A stretch of DNA of 64,000 nucleotides, from the NCBI GenBank assembly GCA_017620205.1, contig JAFZQX010000031.1:62001-126000 (forward strand), in the 5' to 3' direction. The notes beneath the pieces are model-generated. The model was not told the DNA's origin. It worked only from the letters and a program-made list of their open reading frames with translations, and ran no database searches. Made by a program: the position numbers and the translations under genes. Origin of the DNA: Clostridia bacterium. Its GTDB lineage: Bacteria > Bacillota > Clostridia > UMGS1883 > UMGS1540. Of this stretch, positions 45,083-52,944 are shown piece by piece (positions within the stretch are counted from its first letter, which is position 1; each line of letters starts with the position of its first letter).

Positions 45083-45592
45083 ATGAAACAAAAATCAAAA
45101 TTTTTCTTGGTTTACAGCATTGCGTTGTTCTCGGTTGCGCTTATTCTTATTTTGTTTTCTTCGTTTATGGGAATAAGAAACAAAGAGCAGGCTTATAATT
45201 TAAACAATAACATTCTTGCTCTTCAGGATCAAAACGAAACTCTGGCAAAAGACAAAACGGAAAAAGAAACGCAGATTTCGGAGCTGGAGCAGCAAAACAT
45301 AATTTTGAAAACAGAAAACAACACGCTTAAAGCAGACATTGCGATAATGCAGATGCATGATCTTATCGGCAGAGGAAAACCTTCCGAAGCGGAAGCTTTA
45401 AACGGCAAGCTTGATAATATCCGCGATGCGCTTGACAACGGACAGATAGACGAGGCAAAAGAAGCGCTTGCTTCGTTTACGGATGAAGAAAAAGAAGTTA
45501 TGGATTTGCTCGGAGAAGATGCGCACGGCATATTTGAACAGATAGAAACTGCAGTAACGGAAATAGTTAATAATACCGAAAGGGATGAATAA
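45083..45592 (+). CDS. Unknown membrane-anchored coiled-coil protein
   Basis: 169 residues. Short basic N-terminus, one membrane helix (FFLVYSIALFSVALILILFSSF, about residues 8-29), then a long coiled coil to about residue 100 (LNNNILALQDQNETLAKD, ISELEQQNIILKTENNTLKA). The C-terminal part is an acidic helical segment. I do not recognise a family. Topology resembles small bitopic division or envelope proteins, but the similarity is only architectural. Ribosome binding site AAAGGAAG. It lies between parB and serS, 3 nt before serS, so it is probably co-transcribed with serS. The 134-nt gap before it holds nothing clear. Confidence 0.75.
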   Translation: MKQKSKFFLVYSIALFSVALILILFSSFMGIRNKEQAYNLNNNILALQDQNETLAKDKTEKETQISELEQQNIILKTENNTLKADIAIMQMHDLIGRGKPSEAEALNGKLDNIRDALDNGQIDEAKEALASFTDEEKEVMDLLGEDAHGIFEQIETAVTEIVNNTERDE

Positions 45593-45595
45593 TAA

Positions 45596-46876
45596 ATGCT
45601 GGATATTAAGGTAATAAGAAACGAAACAGAGAGAGTAAAAGCCGCTATGGCGCGCAGAAAAGAGGACGTTGATATTGACGCGCTTTTGGCGCTTGACGAG
45701 AAACGCCGCGAGCTTCTTTTCGAAGCGGAAGGCCTTAAAGCAAAACAAAACGAAGTTACAAAACAGATTCCCGCACTCAAAAAAGAGGGAAAAGACACAA
45801 CTGCCGTTTTTGCTGAAATGAAAGAGCTTTCCGATAAAATAAAAGAGCTTGACGTGAAAACAAGAGAATGCGAAGATGATCTTTACAAGATGCTTTTAAC
45901 CATTCCGAATATCCCGAACGAAACAGTTCCGGACGGCAATACGGATGAAGACAATGTTGAAATAAGACGCTACGGCGAGCCGACAAAATTCGACTTTGAG
46001 CCGAAGGCGCACTGGGATCTCGGAGAGAGCCTCGGCATACTTGATTTTCAGGCGGCGGCTAAAATCACGGGCGCGCGCTTTACAGTTTACCGCGGCGCAG
46101 GCTCAAGACTTGAGAGAAGCGTTATCGGATATTTCCTCGATACGCATACGGAGAAAAACGGCTATACCGAGATTTTCCCGCCGTTTATGGTACACAGAAA
46201 CAGTATGGTCGGCACAGGCCAGCTTCCGAAGTTTGAAGAGGACGCATTTAAGGTTACGGGCACGGATTATTTCCTTATTCCGACAGCCGAAGTTCCCGTT
46301 ACAAACCTTTACAGGGACAGCATTATAGACGGCGCGGACCTTCCGATAAAGCACTGCGCATACTCCGCCTGCTTCAGAGCCGAAGCGGGCTCTGCCGGCA
46401 GAGATACGCGCGGTCTTATAAGACAGCATCAGTTTAACAAGGTTGAGCTTGTTAAATTTACGCGCCCCGAAGACTCTTACGATGAGCTCGAAAAGCTTGT
46501 AAACGACGCGGAAAGCGTGCTTCAAGGACTCGGACTTCCGTACAGAGTTGTTAAAATCTGTATCGGCGATTTAGGCTTTACGCCCGCCATGAAATACGAT
46601 ATAGAAGTATGGATGCCGAGCTACGGAAGATATGTTGAAATTTCCTCCTGCAGTAACTTTGAAGACTATCAGGCGCGCCGCGCTGGCATACGCTTTAAAG
46701 ACGGAGTAAAGAGCAAAGCGCAGTTCGTTCATACTTTAAACGGCAGCGGCGTTGCAATCGGCAGAACGGTTGCGGCTATTATGGAAAACTATCAGCAGGG
46801 CGACGGAAGCATAATAATTCCCGAAGCTTTAAGACCTTACATGGGCGGACTTGAGAAAATATCTAGAAACGTCTGA
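45596..46876 (+). CDS. serS: Seryl-tRNA synthetase
   Basis: 426 residues. N-terminal tRNA-binding coiled-coil arm (residues about 25-105), class II catalytic core with motif 2 [21 protein letters not shown] and motif 3 with [18 protein letters not shown]. Ends [10 protein letters not shown]. Charges tRNA-Ser. No T-box leader is seen upstream. A dispersed-repeat copy begins at the base after its stop codon. Confidence 0.97.
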   Translation: MLDIKVIRNETERVKAAMARRKEDVDIDALLALDEKRRELLFEAEGLKAKQNEVTKQIPALKKEGKDTTAVFAEMKELSDKIKELDVKTRECEDDLYKMLLTIPNIPNETVPDGNTDEDNVEIRRYGEPTKFDFEPKAHWDLGESLGILDFQAAAKITGARFTVYRGAGSRLERSVIGYFLDTHTEKNGYTEIFPPFMVHRNSMVGTGQLPKFEEDAFKVTGTDYFLIPTAEVPVTNLYRDSIIDGADLPIKHCAYSACFRAEAGSAGRDTRGLIRQHQFNKVELVKFTRPEDSYDELEKLVNDAESVLQGLGLPYRVVKICIGDLGFTPAMKYDIEVWMPSYGRYVEISSCSNFEDYQARRAGIRFKDGVKSKAQFVHTLNGSGVAIGRTVAAIMENYQQGDGSIIIPEALRPYMGGLEKISRNV

Positions 46877-47198
46877 GGGGCTGTGACAAAATGCACAGAC
46901 CGCAAAAGGCAACTAAATAAAATGATTTAGATTTGTTGTTTGCTTTGCAAATACACATAACGAAAGAACCTGCATGTATGCAGGTTCTTTTGAATTTCGC
47001 CTTTTGCTGCGGACAAACGTCACCTCTCGCACGTCGGAGTTTGCAGTTACTTAGCTCCAATTCGACCTTTGCGGTCGAATTTTCCGCACGTACTACGACT
47101 CCACATTCTCCCCAAAAGGTAAATAGCCTTTCGGGGCCCCATTTGAGTACGCCTTCGGGTTCCGTTTGTCCGTCCTGCACTATTTTCTCCTCGCCCCG
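46877..47198 (-). repeat. Dispersed intergenic repeat, copy after serS
   Basis: Starts GGGGCTGTGACAAAATGCAC then AGACCGCAAAA at the base after the serS stop. It contains a terminator hairpin AGAACCTGCAT/ATGCAGGTTCT-TTT at 46965-46991 and a stem around TTCGACC/GGTCGAA near 47069. It ends with a block (47163-47198) that reappears at 57905-57935. An open reading frame across it is judged spurious. The remaining bases to 47253 hold nothing clear. Confidence 0.8.
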
Positions 47199-47253
47199 GA
47201 CAAGCCGGTTTCCCTGTTTTTAAACGTTATAATAAGTTTTTTTCAAAAAGGGC

Positions 47254-47282
47254 TTGCAATTTATTGGAAATTATTGTAAAAT
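47254..47282 (+). promoter_or_regulatory. Sigma-A type promoter of spo0A
   Basis: TTGCAA (47254-47259), 17-nt spacer, TAAAAT (47277-47282), 31 nt before the start codon, with AATGGAGGAAT as ribosome binding site. No clear Spo0A box or sigma-H element was seen. Confidence 0.75.
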
Positions 47283-47313
47283 AATACTGAATTTTGAAAA
47301 TGGAGGAATATTC

Positions 47314-48087
47314 ATGACAGAGCAGATAAAAGTTCTTATTGCGGAAGATAATATTGAATATGCTGAATTTTTGAAAAATACATTGGAAGATAACGGCATA
47401 ACCGTTGTTGCGGTGGCGCATGACGGAAACCGTGCTCTTGAATACATTGAAGAATATGAGCCGGATCTTGTAACGCTTGATATTGTCATGCCGCTGCTTG
47501 ACGGCGTTGAGGTTTTAAAGAAACTTAAAGAAAGAACTCTTTCAAAAAGACCGAAAATTATTGTAATTACGGGTGCGCACAAGGAAAACATACTCGCGCT
47601 TTGTATGCAAAACGGCGCGGATTATTATATGCTAAAGCCCTGCGACGCTTCTGTGCTTGTTGAAAGAATCAAAACCGTCTGCGGCATGGGCGATCCTGCG
47701 GAAAAACCCGATTTAAGCGACAGGGCTTTTCGCAGGAGCATGGAGATAAACGTGACGAATATGATACACATGGTTGGCGTTCCCGCGAATATCAAAGGCT
47801 ATCAGTATCTGCGCGACGCTATAATGCTCGCCATTTGCGAAAATGACCTTATAAGCGCAGTTACAAAACAGCTTTATCCGAGAGTTGCGGCAAATTACAA
47901 CACATCCGCTTCGCGCGTTGAAAGGGCGATAAGACACGCCATAGAAGTTGCCTGCACAAGGGGCAACGAGGAAGCGCTATACAGCCTTTTCGGCTATACC
48001 GTAAGCAATGCCAAGGGAAAGCCGACAAACAGCGAATTTATTGCAATGATAGCAGATAAACTACGCCTCGAAATGGAAGTGAGTTGA
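47314..48087 (+). CDS. spo0A: Spo0A sporulation master response regulator
   Basis: 257 residues. Receiver domain with E11-D12, phosphorylated D56 (LVTLDIVMP) and K in YMLKPCD. The C-terminal Spo0A-specific domain has [39 protein letters not shown] and [17 protein letters not shown], with the recognition helix near [11 protein letters not shown]. It governs entry into sporulation. ATG 47314 is chosen for its GGAGGAAT site. spoIVB, usually just upstream of spo0A, is here 0.9 kb downstream with rubrerythrin between. Confidence 0.97.
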   Translation: MTEQIKVLIAEDNIEYAEFLKNTLEDNGITVVAVAHDGNRALEYIEEYEPDLVTLDIVMPLLDGVEVLKKLKERTLSKRPKIIVITGAHKENILALCMQNGADYYMLKPCDASVLVERIKTVCGMGDPAEKPDLSDRAFRRSMEINVTNMIHMVGVPANIKGYQYLRDAIMLAICENDLISAVTKQLYPRVAANYNTSASRVERAIRHAIEVACTRGNEEALYSLFGYTVSNAKGKPTNSEFIAMIADKLRLEMEVS

Positions 48088-48291
48088 GGCTTGCTAAAAT
48101 TGCGCAGACCGCAAAAAAAGAAAAGTATAGTAAAATCTTTTGTTTTACGCTTTGAATTTTAGAATAGTGATAAAGTTGAAAAACCTGCATAGGCAGGTTT
48201 TTCTTTCGTTTTGTTTATTAGTAAATCAAACAGCAAATCTAAATTATACTATTTAGATGCCTTTTACGGTCTGTGCATTTTGTCGCAGCCC
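48088..48291. repeat. Dispersed repeat filling the gap between convergent spo0A and rubrerythrin
   Basis: The left end GGCTTGCTAAAATTGCGCAG (48088-48107) and the right end TCTGTGCATTTTGTCGCAGCCC are imperfect inverted copies. Each touches the stop codon of the adjacent gene. The inside resembles the serS copy around AACCTGCA...CAAATCTAAAT. Confidence 0.8.
48179..48202. terminator. Bidirectional terminator between spo0A and rubrerythrin
   Basis: AAAAACCTGC-ATAG-GCAGGTTTTT, a perfect 10-bp stem with A-run on one side and T-run on the other, usable for both converging genes. Confidence 0.85.
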
Positions 48292-48828
48292 TTAATAGTT
48301 TTCTGCGTTTATTTCAAAGTAGCTTTGCGGATGGTCGCAAACCGGGCATTTCTCGGGCGCCGCCGTGCCCACAACGATATGACCGCAGTTGCGGCACTCC
48401 CATACTTTAACCTCGCTCTTTTTGAAAACCTCTGCGGTTTCTATGTTTTTAAGAAGCGCTCTGTATCTTTCTTCGTGGTGCTTTTCAATAGCGCCTACAG
48501 CGCGGAATTTTGCGGCAAGCTCCGGAAAGCCTTCTTCCTCGGCGGTTTTTGCGAAGCCTTCGTACATATCCGTCCATTCAAAGTTTTCGCCGTCCGCCGC
48601 GGCGCCGAGGTTTTCTGCAGTTGAGCCGATGCCCTGGAGCTCTTTAAACCACATTTTAGCGTGTTCCTTTTCGTTTTCGGCAGTTTTAAGGAAAATGGCC
48701 GAGATCTGTTCAAAACCTTCCTTTTTAGCCTTTGAAGCGAAATATGTGTACTTGTTTCTTGCCTGTGATTCGCCGGCGAAAGCGGCTTTTAAGTTATCCT
48801 CTGTTTTTGTTCCTTTGTATTTTGTCAT
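48292..48828 (-). CDS. rbr: Rubrerythrin
   Basis: 178 residues. Four-helix diiron domain with [27 protein letters not shown] and [13 protein letters not shown] supplying the Glu/His ligands. A C-terminal rubredoxin-like iron site follows with CRNCGHIV and [11 protein letters not shown]. Reduces hydrogen peroxide in anaerobes using reduced rubredoxin or similar donors. AGGAGG precedes the ATG. It separates spo0A from spoIVB. Confidence 0.96.
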   Translation of the reverse strand: MTKYKGTKTEDNLKAAFAGESQARNKYTYFASKAKKEGFEQISAIFLKTAENEKEHAKMWFKELQGIGSTAENLGAAADGENFEWTDMYEGFAKTAEEEGFPELAAKFRAVGAIEKHHEERYRALLKNIETAEVFKKSEVKVWECRNCGHIVVGTAAPEKCPVCDHPQSYFEINAENY

Positions 48829-48978
48829 TTTAATTCCTCCTTTTTCTTCATTTTATCATAAATATTTCCGTTTTAAAAGATAAATTTTCATATTTAATTA
48901 AAATGCGCTTTTTGTTTTAAATATTGTTTGGATACTGTTTCATTAAGACGGGCAAATTAAATTTGGGAGAGCGATGCG

Positions 48979-49986
48979 ATGAAAAAAAACAAAAAACTTT
49001 ATTTGGCGGCATTTCTCTGCTTAATATTGACGCTTTCCTCTTTCAAATCGCATGACAAAAGCGTTTTTGCGCGCTCTGCCGCATATCCCGGCGGCGGAAC
49101 CGTAGGTATAAAACTTTTTACGGACGGCCTCTTGGTAGTAGGTATTGCCGATATTCCCGCCGCGGGGCAAAAAGTGTCTCCCGCAAAGCTTGAAGGCATA
49201 AAAAAGGGAGATATAATAACGCATTTAAACGGCGAGAAAATAGAAAGCGCGGTTGATTTTTCGGAAAAAATTCAAAAAAACGGAAACGCAGCCGTTGCCG
49301 TAACCGTTTTAAAGAAAAACGGCTCTGCCGAAAAAACGCTCACGCCCGTATTATACCCCGAAACGGGAGAATATAAACTCGGTATGTGGGTGCGAGACAG
49401 CGCGGCGGGCATAGGAACTGTTACTTTTATACTTCCCGACGGCTCATACGGCGCGCTCGGTCACGGCATATCCGACATTGACACCGGCGACAGAATCAAA
49501 ATAGAATCGGGTGAAATAGTCGGAAGCCGCATAGTTTCTGTTCTTAAAGGAAGCCGCGGCGCGCCGGGCGAGCTTCGCGGAATGTTTACGGACGGCGTAA
49601 GCGGCACGGTAGACAAAAACACGGACTGCGGCATCTTCGGAACACTTTTAACTGTGCCTGACAATGTGCCGCTGCTTGAACTGGGCACGGCGGACGACGC
49701 ACAAAAAGGCGAAGCCTCTATATATTCAAATATAGAAGGCGAAAAAACAGAAGAGTTTTCCGTTTTGATAGAAAAAATACAGAAGCATAACAAATACGGA
49801 CAGAACATGGTAATAAAAGTGACAGACCCGCGCCTTCTCAGAAAAACAGGCGGCATCGTGCAGGGCATGAGTGGCAGCCCCATTATCCAAAACGGCAGGA
49901 TTATAGGCGCCGTAACGCACGTTTTTTTAGACGATCCCGAAAGAGGATACGGAATTTTTATTGAGAATATGCTGGGAGAAATCTAA
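48979..49986 (+). CDS. spoIVB: SpoIVB-type serine peptidase (S55)
   Basis: 335 residues, shorter than the Bacillus protein (about 425), mainly at the N-terminus. Signal/anchor segment at residues 6-22, PDZ domain (about 55-120, with LEGIKKGDIITHLNGEKIES). The S55 domain has GALGHGISDIDTG (catalytic His) and GIVQGMSGSPIIQNGRIIGAVTHVF (catalytic Ser), ending YGIFIENML. SpoIVB is secreted by the forespore and triggers sigma-K activation by cleaving SpoIVFA. No convincing sigma-G promoter was identified in the 150-nt upstream gap. Confidence 0.93.
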   Translation: MKKNKKLYLAAFLCLILTLSSFKSHDKSVFARSAAYPGGGTVGIKLFTDGLLVVGIADIPAAGQKVSPAKLEGIKKGDIITHLNGEKIESAVDFSEKIQKNGNAAVAVTVLKKNGSAEKTLTPVLYPETGEYKLGMWVRDSAAGIGTVTFILPDGSYGALGHGISDIDTGDRIKIESGEIVGSRIVSVLKGSRGAPGELRGMFTDGVSGTVDKNTDCGIFGTLLTVPDNVPLLELGTADDAQKGEASIYSNIEGEKTEEFSVLIEKIQKHNKYGQNMVIKVTDPRLLRKTGGIVQGMSGSPIIQNGRIIGAVTHVFLDDPERGYGIFIENMLGEI

Positions 49987-49992
49987 AAAACG

Positions 49993-50033
49993 ATGAGAAG
50001 GATACTATATATTGTGTTCTTCTCATGTTTTTT
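49993..50033 (+). terminator. Terminator after spoIVB
   Basis: ATGAGAAG (49993-50000) pairs with CTTCTCAT (50019-50026), extended inward by wobble pairs (ATAC/GTGT), followed by GTTTTTTT. Confidence 0.8.
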
Positions 50034-50044
50034 TGCCAAAAGTA

Positions 50045-50073
50045 TTGACAAATGCTTTTTTACATGATATAAT
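50045..50073 (+). promoter_or_regulatory. Perfect sigma-A promoter of the tetR gene
   Basis: TTGACA (50045-50050), 17-nt spacer, TATAAT (50068-50073). Its last base begins the operator at 50073-50091. Confidence 0.92.
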
Positions 50074-50091
50074 CAGCACACAGTGTGCTGA
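50073..50091. promoter_or_regulatory. Operator 1: perfect palindrome over the tetR transcription start
   Basis: TCAGCACACAGTGTGCTGA, 9-1-9 perfect inverted repeat beginning at the last base of the -10 and covering the expected start of transcription. Binding here would block the promoter. The same half-sites recur at 50716-50734. Confidence 0.88.
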
Positions 50092-50101
50092 GGAGGCCTT
50101 T

Positions 50102-50674
50102 ATGAATCAAGACGGTCTGATAAGGGACGAAGTATCCGATGAGATAATAGAAATAGCCAGAAACCTGGCAAAAGAAAAGGGCGCGCACAAGGTAACGGTC
50201 AGGGAAATCATAAATACTATGGGCGTTACAAACAGGGTTTTTTATAACCGCTTTCATAATGTTGACGAGGTTTTAAGGCTTATATACGAGCAGGCGGTTT
50301 ACGATATGCGCCACAACTTTAAAACCGGCTATGACGGCAGCGAAGATTTTTTTGAATATTGCATGGATATTGCCGTAAAAGTTCTTATCAGCACATACGA
50401 AGTTAAAATGGATTTCAGCAACTATATGTTTGAGCACTATTCTCTTACCGAAAGAAACCGTATCTGGTGGATGCAGGCGGTAAACAAAGCCATAGAATAC
50501 GCTATGGAAAACGGGCTTATAAAAGAGGTTGAGCCGGAAAAGCTCGCCTATTCCGTATGGTGCATTTGCCGCGGCTACGCGACAGACGCGCTGACAAGAA
50601 ACCTCTCAAGAGAGGAAGCGGTTGAATACTTTAAGTTCGGCTTCGGCTGTTTTCTTGAAGGCTTGAAAATCTGA
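50102..50674 (+). CDS. TetR-family regulator, probable repressor of the fab operon
   Basis: 190 residues. N-terminal TetR helix-turn-helix at about residues 12-55 (AHKVTVREIINTMGVTNRVFYNRF), then an all-helical ligand domain without recognisable specificity. ATG 50102 has GAGGAGG at the right distance; longer in-frame extensions run through the operator and promoter. Its own promoter and the region before fabH carry the same 19-bp palindrome, so it most likely represses itself and the fatty-acid operon, in the role of FabT or FapR in other Firmicutes (which belong to other families). An acyl-ACP or acyl-CoA ligand is a guess. Confidence 0.85.
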   Translation: MNQDGLIRDEVSDEIIEIARNLAKEKGAHKVTVREIINTMGVTNRVFYNRFHNVDEVLRLIYEQAVYDMRHNFKTGYDGSEDFFEYCMDIAVKVLISTYEVKMDFSNYMFEHYSLTERNRIWWMQAVNKAIEYAMENGLIKEVEPEKLAYSVWCICRGYATDALTRNLSREEAVEYFKFGFGCFLEGLKI

Positions 50675-50688
50675 ATTTTTAAAAACGG

Positions 50689-50706
50689 ACAGGGGTCAGC
50701 CCCTGT
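50689..50706 (+). other. Hairpin between tetR and fabH
   Basis: ACAGGGG-TCAG-CCCCTGT, a 7-bp GC-rich stem followed by AAAAA rather than T. Not a standard terminator; possibly an mRNA processing or stability element just upstream of operator 2. Confidence 0.5.
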
Positions 50707-50715
50707 AAAAACATA

Positions 50716-50734
50716 TCAGCACACCGTGTGCTGA
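50716..50734. promoter_or_regulatory. Operator 2: same palindrome upstream of fabH
   Basis: TCAGCACACCGTGTGCTGA, identical to operator 1 except the central base. It ends 24 nt before the fabH start. No good -35/-10 pair was found next to it, so it may act as a roadblock or cover a non-consensus promoter. Confidence 0.86.
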
Positions 50735-50758
50735 AACTGAAATTAAGGAGGCGCTTTT

Positions 50759-51712
50759 ATGAGCATTAACATAATCGGAACAGGTTCTTATGTGCCGGAG
50801 AAGGTTTTGACAAACGACGATCTCTCTAATATGGTTGACACGTCCGATGAATGGATAATGCAGAGAGTAGGCGTTTCCGAAAGACATATAGCGGTTAACG
50901 AATCCGCGGCGGATATGGCGATAAAAGCCGCTGAGAAGGCTTTGGAAAACGCAAATCTTGCCGCAAAGGATTTAGACCTTATTATTGCTTCAACACTCAC
51001 AAGCGACACGGCTTGCCCGACCGTTGCGGGATATGTTCAGGCTGGTGTGGGCGCTCTTTGCCCCGCGTTTGATATAAATTCAGCGTGCAGCGGTTTTCTC
51101 TTTGCGCTCGATACGGCGGCGTCTTTTGTAAGCCGCGGCGGCTTTGATAAAATCCTTGTAGTAGGCGCCGAGCGCGTCAGCAAAATTGTCAATTGGAAGG
51201 ACCGTTCAACCTGCGTTATATTCGGTGACGGCGCGGGCGCGGCGGTAGTTACGCGCGGCGACGGATATTTAGCTTCAAAGCTTGTGACAAGCGGCGGCGA
51301 TAACGTTATTAAAATACCGAATTACATAGGAACATCCGTTTTTTATAAAAAGGAAGAAGATCCGCCGTACATATTCATGGACGGGCAGGAAACTTTTAAA
51401 TTCGCGGTAAACAGCATAGTTGACGATATTACGGACGTTTCTAAAAAAGCAAATATTGCGCTTTCGGACATCGACCATGTAGTTTTGCACCAGGCGAATA
51501 TAAGAATTATGGATTACGCTTCAAAAAGGCTTAAAATCCCGAAAGAAAAGTTTTACGCAAATATCGGAAATTACGGAAACACATCCTCGGCAAGCGTTGC
51601 TATAGCGCTTGACGAAGTTGCGCGAAGCGGAAAACTGAAACGCGGCGACATAGTTGCAATGAGCGCTTTCGGCGGCGGCCTTTCAAGCGCGGCTTGTATA
51701 TTAAGATGGTAA
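50759..51712 (+). CDS. fabH: FabH, beta-ketoacyl-ACP synthase III
   Basis: 317 residues. Catalytic triad visible: Cys110 in DINSACSGFLFAL, His in VVLHQANIRIMDYA and Asn in IGNYGNTSSASV. Starts fatty-acid synthesis by condensing an acyl-CoA primer with malonyl-ACP. First structural gene of the fab operon, 84 nt after tetR, with TAAGGAGG ribosome binding site and a TetR operator in between. Confidence 0.97.
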   Translation: MSINIIGTGSYVPEKVLTNDDLSNMVDTSDEWIMQRVGVSERHIAVNESAADMAIKAAEKALENANLAAKDLDLIIASTLTSDTACPTVAGYVQAGVGALCPAFDINSACSGFLFALDTAASFVSRGGFDKILVVGAERVSKIVNWKDRSTCVIFGDGAGAAVVTRGDGYLASKLVTSGGDNVIKIPNYIGTSVFYKKEEDPPYIFMDGQETFKFAVNSIVDDITDVSKKANIALSDIDHVVLHQANIRIMDYASKRLKIPKEKFYANIGNYGNTSSASVAIALDEVARSGKLKRGDIVAMSAFGGGLSSAACILRW

Positions 51713-51757
51713 AACCATTTTAAAATAAATTTTAATTAAAGAAAGGAAATGAAAACA

Positions 51758-51979
51758 ATGACAGCAGAAAAAGTAATCGAATTATTGGCAGAACACCTTG
51801 AAATGGACAAAAGCGAAATCACGGAGGCTTCAACATTTGAAGATCTCGGCATAGACTCTCTTGACGCGGTAGAAATCATGATGGAAATGGAAGACGAATT
51901 CGGCATCGAAATCAAACCCGCACAGGTTGGCAAATCCGTAAGCGAACTTATAGCTTATATCGACAAGAAATTAAACTAA
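51758..51979 (+). CDS. acpP: Acyl carrier protein
   Basis: 73 residues. Ser34 in LGIDSLDAVEIMMEMEDEFG is the phosphopantetheine site; highly acidic. Two ATGs compete. The first (51749) is only 2 nt from AAAGGA, while the second (51758) has workable spacing and gives MTAEKVIELL, the usual N-terminus, so I choose 51758. It carries the acyl chain for all Fab enzymes encoded around it. Confidence 0.95.
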   Translation: MTAEKVIELLAEHLEMDKSEITEASTFEDLGIDSLDAVEIMMEMEDEFGIEIKPAQVGKSVSELIAYIDKKLN

Positions 51980-51999
51980 GCAAAAAGAGGTGAGCCGCA

Positions 52000-52944
52000 G
52001 TGATAAAAACATCAATATGTGAGCTTTTAGGAATAGAATATCCCCTGCTTCAGGGCGGCATGGCGCATATTTCGGACGCGCGCCTCGCGGCGGCGGTATC
52101 TGAAGGCGGCGGTCTCGGCATTATATCTGCCGCAAGCGGAAATATTGAGCAGATTGAAAAGGAAATAGACAAAATCCGCACGCTGACGGAGAAGCCTTTC
52201 GGCGTAAACGTTATGCTTATGGGCGCGAATGTTGACGAGGTTGCGCGTCTTTTGGCGGACAAAAAAGTTCCCGTTATCACAACGGGCGCGGGCGACCCGA
52301 GTAAATACGTTCCGATGTGGAAAGAGGCGGGAATTAAGGTTATCCCCGTTATCCCTTCCGCGGCGCTCTCGAAGCTTGTCTCACGCGGCGGCGTTGACGC
52401 GGTTATTGCCGAAGGCGGTGAAAGCGGCGGCCATGTCGGAGAAATGACGACGATGGCGCTCGTGCCGCAGGTGTGCGACACAGTTGATATTCCCGTTATA
52501 GCCGCAGGCGGCATAGCGGACGGCAGAGGCTTTGCGGCAGCTTTGATGCTCGGAGCCGAGGGTGTTCAGATAGGTACGAGATTTCTCTCGGCGTTTGAGT
52601 GCACAATAAGCCGCACATATAAAGATAAAGTTCTCGCGGCAAAAGACACTTCTACAATAGTTACGGGCAGACGGCTCGGTCACCCCGTAAGAAGCCTTAA
52701 ATCGCCTTTTTCAAGAGCGTATGCAAAGGCTGAATACACAGATATTTCAAACGAAGATTTGGAACAGATGGGAGTCGGCTCTTTGCGCAAAGCCGTTCAA
52801 GACGGCGACGAAAAGGGCGGCTGTTTCCTGGCAGGTCAGATATCCGGCTTGGTAAAAGAGGAGCAGAGCGCGGCGGACATTATAAAAGATATAATGAAAG
52901 GCGCAGAAGAAGCTTTAAAAGGAGGATTACAATGGGTAAAATAG
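52000..52944 (+). CDS. fabK: FabK, FMN-dependent enoyl-ACP reductase II
   Basis: 314 residues. Nitronate-monooxygenase-like TIM barrel: EYPLLQGGMAHISDARLAAAVSEGGGLG, EGGESGGHVGEMTT, IAAGGIADGRGFAAALMLGAEGVQIGTRF. Performs the last reduction of each elongation cycle. FabK rather than FabI implies insensitivity to triclosan-type inhibitors (family knowledge). Starts at GTG 52000 with AGAGGTGAG in front. Overlaps fabD by 13 nt. Confidence 0.95.
   Translation: MIKTSICELLGIEYPLLQGGMAHISDARLAAAVSEGGGLGIISAASGNIEQIEKEIDKIRTLTEKPFGVNVMLMGANVDEVARLLADKKVPVITTGAGDPSKYVPMWKEAGIKVIPVIPSAALSKLVSRGGVDAVIAEGGESGGHVGEMTTMALVPQVCDTVDIPVIAAGGIADGRGFAAALMLGAEGVQIGTRFLSAFECTISRTYKDKVLAAKDTSTIVTGRRLGHPVRSLKSPFSRAYAKAEYTDISNEDLEQMGVGSLRKAVQDGDEKGGCFLAGQISGLVKEEQSAADIIKDIMKGAEEALKGGLQWVK

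Noticed and set aside
44949-45595. T-box riboswitch upstream of serS
   Set aside because: No T-box consensus, specifier stem or terminator pair was found. serS follows another gene by 3 nt.
46863-47180. 105-codon open frame after serS on the - strand
   Set aside because: It is composed of the dispersed repeat and terminator hairpins and overlaps the 3' end of serS. Similar frames appear wherever the repeat occurs, so it is not a gene.
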